Source: Amphritea japonica ATCC BAA-1530
Lineage (GTDB): Bacteria > Pseudomonadota > Gammaproteobacteria > Pseudomonadales > Balneatricaceae
Reading direction: 5' to 3'
NCBI RefSeq assembly: GCF_016592435.1
Contig: NZ_AP014545.1
Coordinates: 1 to 64,000, forward strand
DNA: 64,000 bases
This document shows positions 57,755 to 64,000 of the stretch, in pieces. The notes under the pieces were generated by a model. That model was not told where the DNA came from. It made no database searches and saw nothing but the letters and a program-made list of their open reading frames with translations. Position 1 is the stretch's first letter. The number at the start of each line of letters is the position of its first letter. The position numbers were made by a program, and so were the translations under genes.

Positions 57755-58245
57755 TTGGCCTCCTGGCAATTCGGGCAGCGCCCCAGAATCTCAATATTTT
57801 CCTGTTCAACGGAAAATCCGGCGTCTGCGGCAACACTTTGAATACTGCTTTGCAGGGCGGGTGATTCAAGTTCAACCGTGGTACCGCAGCTCTGGCAGAT
57901 CAGGAAATAGCCGTGGTGGAAATGGTCCGGGTGGCTACAGCCGATAAATGCGTTAAGGGATGCTAACCGGTGCACCAGCCCCTGTTCCTGGAGGAAATCC
58001 AGCGCGCGATAAACGGTCGGCGGCGCCGAGTTAAATCCCGCCTCAGCAATCGCGGGCAGCAGGTCGTAGGCGCCCAGCGGTTTATGGCTTTGCCAGATGA
58101 GCTTGAGGACCAGCTCGCGAATACTGGTGAGCCGCTGACCATTCGCTTTACATAACTGCTGAGCCTGCAGTAACGCAGTCTTGATGCAGTGACTATGATC
58201 GTGGTCGGGCTGATAGGCGATATTGTCTATGCTTTGTGGGGCCAT
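57751..58245 (-). CDS. zur: Zinc uptake regulator Zur
   Basis: Fur-family repressor of 164 aa. The DNA-binding winged helix (RLTSIRELVLKLIWQSHKP, PTVYRALDFLQEQGLVHR) precedes a dimer/metal domain with CSHPDHFHHGYFLICQSCG and a final CPNC, forming the structural zinc site. An early HDHSHC is unusual but fits metal binding. It heads the zur-znuC-znuB operon and faces the Zur box. Confidence 0.94.
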   Translation of the reverse strand: MAPQSIDNIAYQPDHDHSHCIKTALLQAQQLCKANGQRLTSIRELVLKLIWQSHKPLGAYDLLPAIAEAGFNSAPPTVYRALDFLQEQGLVHRLASLNAFIGCSHPDHFHHGYFLICQSCGTTVELESPALQSSIQSVAADAGFSVEQENIEILGRCPNCQEAK

Positions 58246-58283
58246 AATAAAACCGGTTGATCTAATTAGTTGAACTTTGAATT

Positions 58284-58296
58284 GTTATATTATAAC
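58284..58296. promoter_or_regulatory. Zur box between zur and znuA
   Basis: GTTATATTATAAC is a perfect palindrome about its central T and matches the core of the gammaproteobacterial Zur operator. It lies in the 85-bp gap between the divergent zur-znuCB and znuA genes and should repress both in zinc-replete cells. Confidence 0.88.
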
Positions 58297-58330
58297 TTTG
58301 CGTTTCTTTGAATAACAGTGACTTCTACCG

Positions 58331-59392
58331 ATGCCAGCTAAATTACCTCTATTGTTCGTATCTTTTCTGCTAAGCACCTCTGCCTGGGCGGCTCCAACAG
58401 TGCCGGTGAAGCTGCTCACCAGTATTAAACCGATTCAGCTGATCGCGACCGATATGCTGGGTGAGCTGGCTCAGGTAGATGTGCTTTTGCCACCGGGTAG
58501 TTCACCGCATCACTACTCACTGAAACCCTCCTCTATCAGAAAGATTCACAGTGCTGACCTGTTTATATGGGGGGGGGCGGATCTTGAGCTGTTTCTGACT
58601 AAAAGTGTTAGCCAATTGGAGCGCCCTGCTCTGGCCTTATTGGATGATACAGATGGCCATCCGGTTGAGTCGGAAGAGACTGGGCATGAAGACGAGCATG
58701 AACACGAGCATGAAGCTGGCCACGAAGATGGTCATGAACACGAGCATGAAACTGGTCATGAAGACGAGCATGAAGCGGGCCACGAAGACGGTCATGAAGA
58801 TGGTCACGAAGACGGTCACGAAGACGGTCACGAAGACGGTCACGAAGACGGTCACGAGGCGGGACATGAACACAGTGGTGACCCGCACTTCTGGATGACG
58901 CCAGAGCGGGCATTGGTTGCCGCGGATATGATTAAAGACCGCTTGGTTGAGCTATACCCTGACAATGCAGCGCTATACCAACAGGCGTATCAGCGTTTTG
59001 AACAACGACTGGCGCATGCGGATCAACAGCTACAGGAACAATTAAAGCTTGTTAGTGATGTTGGATTTTTTGTCTTTCATGACGCTTTCAGCGGCTTTGT
59101 TGAGCACTACCAGTTGCGTCAACTGGGTTACTTTACAGTTGATCCGGGTCGTAAACCGGGTGCGCGTCGGTTGAGTGAAATCCGAGAGGCGCTGGAGAAT
59201 GAGCAGGCTCAGTGTGTCTTTGTGGAACCTCAGTTTAAAGCACCGGTGGTGGATAGCCTGATTCGTGGACTGGATATCCGTGTGGGACGTCTGGATCCCC
59301 TTGCTACAGAAGTGAGCGCCGTGAGTGGAGGCTACGTTGACTACCTGGAATCACTGGCAGATAGCTTCAGTGGCTGTCTATCGGGGAAATAA
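58331..59392 (+). CDS. znuA: Zinc-binding periplasmic protein ZnuA
   Basis: Cluster A-I solute-binding protein, 353 aa. Signal peptide MPAKLPLLFVSFLLSTSAWA is followed by the zinc-site His residues in PPGSSPHHYSLKPS, DPHFWMTPE and FHDAFSGFVEHY. Between them lies a His/Glu/Asp loop of about 60 residues built of GHED-like repeats, longer than in E. coli ZnuA; it probably captures zinc. The DNA under it is a 12-bp tandem array that may vary in length. Confidence 0.94.
   Translation: MPAKLPLLFVSFLLSTSAWAAPTVPVKLLTSIKPIQLIATDMLGELAQVDVLLPPGSSPHHYSLKPSSIRKIHSADLFIWGGADLELFLTKSVSQLERPALALLDDTDGHPVESEETGHEDEHEHEHEAGHEDGHEHEHETGHEDEHEAGHEDGHEDGHEDGHEDGHEDGHEDGHEAGHEHSGDPHFWMTPERALVAADMIKDRLVELYPDNAALYQQAYQRFEQRLAHADQQLQEQLKLVSDVGFFVFHDAFSGFVEHYQLRQLGYFTVDPGRKPGARRLSEIREALENEQAQCVFVEPQFKAPVVDSLIRGLDIRVGRLDPLATEVSAVSGGYVDYLESLADSFSGCLSGK
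58784..58855 (+). repeat. 12-bp tandem repeat (six units) in znuA
   Basis: Six in-phase units of GAAGACGGTCAC, the first two with one change each, the last four identical. Each encodes E-D-G-H. Irregular related units extend upstream to about 58680. Confidence 0.9.
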
Positions 59393-59460
59393 AAGAAAAA
59401 AAGTAGTGGTTTCTCTTCACAAATGAAAAGGGCGTCTTTATAATGCGCTCCTCTTTTGGA

Positions 59461-59547
59461 GCAGATGTGGTGGAATTGGTAGACACGCTAGCTTCAGGTG
59501 CTAGTGCTCGCAAGGGCGTGGGAGTTCGAGTCTCCCCATCTGCACCA
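59461..59547 (+). tRNA. tRNA-Leu(CAG), copy 1
   Basis: An 87-bp class II tRNA with encoded CCA. Acceptor stem GCAGATG/CATCTGC, anticodon loop TTCAGGT between CTAGC and GCTAG (anticodon CAG), variable arm CTCGCAAGGGCG and T-loop TTCGAGT. Reads CUG codons. Confidence 0.96.
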
Positions 59548-59628
59548 ACCGCTTTCGGCGGTTGAGCTTCGAAAGAGAAGGCTGTTTTAACGGCCAGGGG
59601 GACGCCCTTAAACGTGACAAGTTGATAC

Positions 59629-59715
59629 GCAGATGTGGTGGAATTGGTAGACACGCTAGCTTCAGGTGCTAGTGCTCGCAAGGGCGTGGGAGTTCGAGTC
59701 TCCCCATCTGCACCA
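59629..59715 (+). tRNA. tRNA-Leu(CAG), copy 2
   Basis: Identical to copy 1, with an 81-bp spacer between the genes. The pair is probably processed from one transcript. Confidence 0.96.
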
Positions 59716-59866
59716 ACTTTTCTTCTTTAGAATCCTCTCTATTTATAATCTTTTCTTCAGTACCCTCTTCATCTATATTTCAGTTTCTCCGACTATACTC
59801 TCTCATATTGTTTTTCGCTGACGGCGGTAAATTGCCTGCGTTGTTTTTTATCGCTTGGAGAAAGTT

Positions 59867-60823
59867 ATGGTGGTCACTCTGCGTTCATTTGGCGAACCAC
59901 TTGTTTTGCTCTGTATCGGCCTGCTTATCTGCTCATCTGTTGTATCAGCTCGTACTTTAAATGGCTTTGATCTCACAGGTAGTCTGATATACGAAGGCCA
60001 TATTGTCCCTGGCGGACCCGCAAAAGGGGGCATTCCTGCCATCGATCAGCCGGTGTTTAATCAGGCTGAGGATGTTAACTGGCTTGAGCCTGAGCAACGG
60101 GTAATCGGCGTTAAACATAACGGTGTGGCGAAAGCTTATCCTCTGGCGATCCTCAATTGGCATGAGATTGTGAATGATCGTTTTGCAGATGATCCCGTCG
60201 TCGTGACCTATTGCCCTCTGTGCGGCAGTGGGGTTGTTTATCGGGCGAGAATGGATAACCAGGACCTGACCTTCGGTGTGTCCGGGCTACTGTATAACAG
60301 TGATGTGCTGCTCTATGACCGTCAGACCGACTCACTCTGGTCACAACTTCATCATCACGCCATTTCAGGTCCGATGAAGGGAAGAGCGCTGGTTCAGCTG
60401 CCTTCTGAACATACCCAGTGGGGGAAATGGCTGAAAAATAATCCGGATACGCTGGTACTGTCCCGCAATACCGGGGCGACCCGGGATTACAACAGAAACC
60501 CTTATGACGGCTATGAAGAGTCTAAGCTTCTCTATTTTTCAGTGGAGTTTATGAGTCAGGCTTTTCACCCTAAAGCGCGGGTAATCGGGGTTGAATTAAA
60601 TGGTCTGGCTAAGGCCTATCCTTTTTCTGAGTTGGCAAAAGTCGCCCTGAGCGGGGTGCTGGAAGACCGTGTAGGAGAGAATCTTCTGAAGATTGAATAT
60701 GATGCAGAATCTCAGAGTGCACGAGTGTTTCAAGGGGCTGAAGAGATCCCCGTGGTGAATCTTTTCTGGTTCTCATGGTACGGGTTTCATCCGAACACAC
60801 AGATTTATCGTGTTATTGAATAA
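59867..60823 (+). CDS. DUF3179 domain protein, exported
   Basis: A 318-aa protein with an N-terminal signal or anchor (VLLCIGLLICSSVVSA). The family motif VTYCPLCGSGVVYRA and the repeat VIGVKHNGVAKAYPLAILN / VIGVELNGLAKAYPFSELA are clear. Function of DUF3179 is not established. GGAG before the ATG at 59867 decides the start over TTG at 59855. Confidence 0.88.
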   Translation: MVVTLRSFGEPLVLLCIGLLICSSVVSARTLNGFDLTGSLIYEGHIVPGGPAKGGIPAIDQPVFNQAEDVNWLEPEQRVIGVKHNGVAKAYPLAILNWHEIVNDRFADDPVVVTYCPLCGSGVVYRARMDNQDLTFGVSGLLYNSDVLLYDRQTDSLWSQLHHHAISGPMKGRALVQLPSEHTQWGKWLKNNPDTLVLSRNTGATRDYNRNPYDGYEESKLLYFSVEFMSQAFHPKARVIGVELNGLAKAYPFSELAKVALSGVLEDRVGENLLKIEYDAESQSARVFQGAEEIPVVNLFWFSWYGFHPNTQIYRVIE

Positions 60824-60853
60824 AACCCATCAGAAGGCGCTCTAAGGGGGCGG

Positions 60854-61006
60854 ATGTCGGCATTTGCGGTTCTGAATGAGGCTGGGTGGCCGAAGGGGAT
60901 GAGTAAAAATAATCCGAACCTGCCGCACTCGCCTGAGTTATCTTCCTTCTACAGCCCTTTAATACCGGGGGGAGAAGACAGAGAGATGATCAATATTCGT
61001 TTTTGA
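60854..61006 (+). CDS. Possible 50-codon small ORF
   Basis: ATG at 60854 preceded by AAGGGG, 50 codons, ending REMINIRF. No recognisable family and no codon-level evidence beyond the ribosome site; could be chance. The rest of the interval 60824-61121 holds nothing I can name. Confidence 0.2.
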   Translation: MSAFAVLNEAGWPKGMSKNNPNLPHSPELSSFYSPLIPGGEDREMINIRF

Positions 61007-61121
61007 TTTTTGCCTATACCTCTAATGAATTCTGGGTTCCAGAGCTGAAGATGATATATATCAAGCCAAGGTTTTGCAGAGTCAGTATTCTGCAACCCAG
61101 AGATAAACAGAGGTGAAAGAG

Positions 61122-61517
61122 ATGATTTCGAAGTTTTCTGATCTGCTGGATGCGGTTGCTAAAGAGGATGAACCGCAGCGCTTATTGATGCTGTTTGCCA
61201 AGGCCGAAGGGGGTTCAACAAACCCGAAGAAGCAGCGCAAACAACAGCGCGGTACTATTGAGCCGGTTATGTGTGTAGATAAACTGCCTGAAGAGGTCGG
61301 GTCTTTTACGCAGCTGGTGGCTGAAGCGGATAATATATCTAAAGAGTGGAACTTCATTATTATTGCCGGTCTTGCTGGCGAAAATGGCCAGGCGCCCACG
61401 ACTGAAGATGCCGATCCGTACCTGAATAAGATGGCTAACGGCCTGGCAATGGGTGAAGACCTGTCCCGTTATCTGATTTTTGACCGGAGTGAAAACCCGA
61501 TCGTTATGCAAGAATGA
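61122..61517 (+). CDS. Conserved protein often mislabelled ribonucleotide reductase alpha
   Basis: A 131-aa soluble protein resembling a small family in pseudomonads and relatives that carries the label 'ribonucleotide reductase subunit alpha' without any reductase motif. Typical segments are EPQRLLMLFAKAE, PVMCVDKLPEEVGSF and AGLAGENGQAPTTEDADPYL. Function unknown. ATG at 61122 with AGAGG upstream chosen over GTG 61113. Confidence 0.8.
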   Translation: MISKFSDLLDAVAKEDEPQRLLMLFAKAEGGSTNPKKQRKQQRGTIEPVMCVDKLPEEVGSFTQLVAEADNISKEWNFIIIAGLAGENGQAPTTEDADPYLNKMANGLAMGEDLSRYLIFDRSENPIVMQE

Positions 61518-61567
61518 TTAACCGGGAAGTGATTGCAGGTTAAAGCACTTCCTGGTGTTTTCAGGGT

Positions 61568-61593
61568 AAAAAAAAGGCCACTAAAAAGTGGCC
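61568..61593 (-). terminator. Terminator of the 66-aa minus-strand gene
   Basis: GGCCACT and AGTGGCC pair around AAAA; on the minus strand eight T follow. It may also serve the plus-strand gene weakly. Confidence 0.85.
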
Positions 61594-61613
61594 CAAAGGA
61601 GTCTCGTTAAGAC

Positions 61614-61811
61614 CTAAACGGTCCCGAATGAACGAGTGCTGTTAAAAATGTTTTGCTGTCGCTTCAAATTAAGTTTCTTAAGATTGCGAACCAGAGAGCG
61701 GAACATTCCAACCAGGAATTCGCTACGCTGTGCTTTGGCATGGGCAATGTAATGCTTCGTGTCAACGTTACCAAATTGATCCAGTTTAATTTCCTGTTCG
61801 AATGTATGCAT
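61614..61811 (-). CDS. RSP_7527-like small protein
   Basis: A 65-aa basic protein starting MHTFEQEIKLDQFGNVDTKH with YIAHAKAQRSEFLVGMFRSLVRNLKKL after it. The F-x-NVD-x-x-YI-x-x-A-x-x-x-R pattern is that of small RSP_7527/DUF1127-like proteins. Role unknown. ATG at 61811 follows TTGGTGG; a start at 61823 is also open. Confidence 0.7.
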   Translation of the reverse strand: MHTFEQEIKLDQFGNVDTKHYIAHAKAQRSEFLVGMFRSLVRNLKKLNLKRQQNIFNSTRSFGTV

Positions 61812-62027
61812 TATTACCACCAATAAAATTCATTAAAACGCCACGTGAATGGCTTGATCCGCCTGAGCCTAATTCTGATGCCTATTAATAAGTGCTTCAG
61901 TAAAATCAGTATCTATAGTGTCTGTCGGCTGGATCATCGTTAAGTTGATGTTTATACTAAGGTCGCACTGTTGATAAAACAAACGACAGTTTTTCAGCTT
62001 TAATGTGAAATAAATTCATGTATTGAG

Positions 62028-62936
62028 GTGTTTATCAGACGCTTGCCCCCTTTAAATGCGTTGCGTAGCTTTGAGTCCGCAGCCCGGCTGGGTAGCTTTA
62101 ACCGGGCGGCCGAGGAGCTGTTCGTCACCCCATCAGCGGTGAGTCATCAGATTAAATCGCTTGAGGAATTTCTGGGGTTAAAGCTGTTTCAGCGCGAAAA
62201 ACGGCAGGTACAGATTACTGTTGCTGGTGAAAAGTACCTGGTGGCGGTATCCCATGCGTTGGATGAACTGGATGCTGCAACCCGGCGATTAATCTCTGCG
62301 CCGAACACCAGCTCGCTCACCTTTGAGGCCCCTCCTGCATTTCTGAGCCGCTGGCTGATGCCAAAAATTAAAGATTTTCAGGCGCTATACCCCGATGTTG
62401 AGCTGCGCCTGAGCACCGGTGCGGTTAATAAAATCGATTTTGATCACAGTGATCTGGATATGGCGGTGTACTTTGGTGATGAACCAGGGGATGACAATAT
62501 GGAGGTGCATCTGGTGCATCGTTCCGTCGTCGTTCCGGTTTGTAGCCCGCGCAAAATGGAAGAGGATAAGATCGAGTCTCTGTCGGATCTGCGCAAACAA
62601 CCGTTAATTCATGTCACCAGCCGCCGTAATGAGTGGCAGCGTTTGCTGCATAAATCAGGGGTGAGTATGACTGGAGGGGAGAAAGGTTTATCTTTTTCCA
62701 GCACTCAGCTGGCACTGGGTGCGGCGCTGGAAGGTTTGGGTATCGCGTTATCTGATAAATCCCTGATCAGTCGTGAACTGCAGTATGGTCAGTTGGTAGT
62801 GCCGGTAGATGTGGAGCTGCTGACAGGTAAAGCGTTTTATCTTGTTTACCCTAAAGATCGGCAGATTACTTACGGTATGAGGGTGTTCCGTGAGTGGTTA
62901 CTTGAAGTGATGGGGCTGAATAAAGCAGCCGAATAG
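62028..62936 (+). CDS. LysR-family regulator (GcvA-like)
   Basis: A 302-aa LTTR. The N-terminal winged HTH is RLPPLNALRSFESAARLGSF, then NRAAEELFVTPSAVSHQIKS, followed by a LysR substrate-binding domain. The sequence style is that of GcvA-like regulators. Starts GTG at 62028. Its target is not evident; the convergent porin-like gene is the nearest neighbour. Confidence 0.9.
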   Translation: MFIRRLPPLNALRSFESAARLGSFNRAAEELFVTPSAVSHQIKSLEEFLGLKLFQREKRQVQITVAGEKYLVAVSHALDELDAATRRLISAPNTSSLTFEAPPAFLSRWLMPKIKDFQALYPDVELRLSTGAVNKIDFDHSDLDMAVYFGDEPGDDNMEVHLVHRSVVVPVCSPRKMEEDKIESLSDLRKQPLIHVTSRRNEWQRLLHKSGVSMTGGEKGLSFSSTQLALGAALEGLGIALSDKSLISRELQYGQLVVPVDVELLTGKAFYLVYPKDRQITYGMRVFREWLLEVMGLNKAAE

Positions 62937-62977
62937 GCGACTGCCCGGTGACATAGCCCCCGTGCAGCCGCCGCCTC

Positions 62978-64000
62978 TCAGAAGTGAGTCGATAGCACCA
63001 GATTCAGAGTGTCAGTATCATCGCCCTGATAGTCTTCCTCTCTCACCAGTTCAACAATGAATTCAGCATTGTCGTTCAGCTCTCTGGATGCTCCCAGCGT
63101 CATTCGAGAACGGGCAAACAGGTTTTCTCCGGCATCGGTTAGCTGTTCGCCGTTGTCGGTTTTACTGTAGCCCAGAGAAAGGTTGCCCGAAGCCCCCATC
63201 AACTCAGTGGCGTAATCGGTACTGAGGTGCCAGACAGAAAGCTCTGGCGTACCTGCCAGCTCATCGAACTGTGCTGTTTTCAGGTATTCCGCAGAGAGTG
63301 ACAGAGCGTTTATCTCATAACTCAGGTTTATTCGGGAGGCACTGACCTTGTTATCAGCGGTCAGGCTGTCGGCCTGATAAGGGTCAGTATTGCGGATATT
63401 ATTCAGATAACCGACGCCCACCGCAATGCCGTTATCGAAGGTCAGTGCAGCATTGAGTCCCAAGTTGTCGACTTTGCTTTCATCGCTCTGGCCTTTAAAC
63501 AGATAACCTTCAGCGCTGAATATTCCCTGACTAAAGCCGACCAGCAGCAGGTCATCGGTGTTATCGGTCAGATCGTCGGTTAGTGGGTCTGACCAGGCAT
63601 TGCCGTTGATTACTGCAAAGGGTGTCGCTGTGCGGCCTGCAATCAGAGACCAGGGATTATCTTCCGAACTGATCGTTACAATCGCTTCATCGACATACAG
63701 GTCCTGATCCTCGCCCTCATCTTCATATTTAAGGGTGGTTGATAGCGCCATATACTGATTCACTGTGGCGTCTATGGTTAGTTCGACAGCATCAACATCC
63801 AGATCGTTTTCGCTACTGCCATCCGCCTGTTCAGACCCTGTCGCTAAAAATTCTGCACTGCCGCTGATAGTCACCGGGCTGCTGTTGTTTTTGATACCGG
63901 TTTGTTCGGCCATGGTGTCGCTCAGTTGGGATTCGAGCTGCGTTATTCGCTCTTTCAACATACTGAGTTCCGATTGCAGATCACTTGCCTGAACCGTCGG
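62978..64000 (-). CDS. LbtU-like outer-membrane porin, 5' end cut by window
   Basis: At least 341 residues, open to the window edge. Upstream of the in-frame Met at 63961 the frame continues as PTVQASDLQSELSMLKE, so the true start and signal peptide lie beyond 64000. A coiled-coil start (ELSMLKERITQLESQLSD) is followed by a beta-barrel of alternating strands ending NLVLSTHF with a C-terminal Phe typical of outer-membrane proteins. The layout matches LbtU-family siderophore porins; substrate not determined. Confidence 0.8.
   Translation of the reverse strand, partial: PTVQASDLQSELSMLKERITQLESQLSDTMAEQTGIKNNSSPVTISGSAEFLATGSEQADGSSENDLDVDAVELTIDATVNQYMALSTTLKYEDEGEDQDLYVDEAIVTISSEDNPWSLIAGRTATPFAVINGNAWSDPLTDDLTDNTDDLLLVGFSQGIFSAEGYLFKGQSDESKVDNLGLNAALTFDNGIAVGVGYLNNIRNTDPYQADSLTADNKVSASRINLSYEINALSLSAEYLKTAQFDELAGTPELSVWHLSTDYATELMGASGNLSLGYSKTDNGEQLTDAGENLFARSRMTLGASRELNDNAEFIVELVREEDYQGDDTDTLNLVLSTHF

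Noticed and set aside
58680-58866. Regular repeats that could be read as a CRISPR array
   Set aside because: Repeats are contiguous 12-bp units without spacers, in frame in znuA, and encode the His/Asp loop.
59367-59681. Minus-strand ORF of 104 aa with an internal peptide repeat
   Set aside because: It is the antisense reading of the two identical tRNA-Leu genes; the repeat comes from the tRNAs.
61838-61853. CACGTG-containing sequence as a third parS site
   Set aside because: Only the core matches; the flanks (CGC and AATGG) do not follow the parS arms.

Overview
The window is chromosomal DNA of a gammaproteobacterium, most likely a marine Oceanospirillales (Amphritea/Neptunomonas/Marinobacterium-like). 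This rests on the dnaA-dnaN-recF-gyrB origin block, the glyQS and def-fmt-rsmB-trkA-trkH blocks, the lysM-dprA-purE-tsaC-hemF-aroE run, and Zur/ZnuABC and LbtU-type genes. The species is inferred from gene order and protein character, not from a database search.

Layout. 1-6553: origin-proximal block with an exact DnaA box, then dnaA, dnaN, recF, gyrB. 6565-24212: a complete Tn7-like transposon inserted 11 bp after the gyrB stop codon. It has TGTCG 5-bp target duplications, inverted ends with repeated transposase-binding-like motifs, and a tnsA-tnsB-tnsC-tniQ operon behind an XRE regulator. Its cargo is a HipA-like kinase with a partner gene, a three-gene cassette with an interrupted member, a Septu-like ATPase/HNH pair, two membrane proteins, and a decayed C-terminal relic of a second tniQ. 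24213-43935: core genes resume (gmhB, glyS/glyQ, ytoQ, a lipid A acyltransferase, trkH/trkA, rsmB, fmt, def, LysM protein, dprA, purE, tsaC, hemF, aroE, a LonB-like protease). Two parS-like palindromes, at 25098 and 29491, each contain a plausible GTG start codon.

43936-50235 is a second, smaller variable region between the LonB-like gene and a gamma-carbonic anhydrase gene (yrdA). It holds a membrane protein/DUF2188/TIR-like cassette, a split membrane-protein gene, a truncated divergent second copy of yrdA, an attC-like hairpin and a complete ABC-three-component (ABC-3C) conflict system. 50236-64000 returns to core genes: yrdA, prlC, yheV, tag, a PQQ-type dehydrogenase, a DMT exporter, the zur-znuCB operon divergent from znuA across a Zur box, two identical tRNA-Leu(CAG) genes, a DUF3179 protein, a LysR regulator and the 3' part of an LbtU-like porin gene cut by the window edge.

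The most interesting parts are the gyrB-targeting Tn7-like element with its mosaic right half, the A AAA AAG slippery heptamer at exactly the point where one cargo gene changes frame, and the two clusters of conflict-type genes that lack a clear assignment. The accessory genes are visibly more AT-rich than the flanking core genes. Functions given for unknown cargo are inference and are marked as such.
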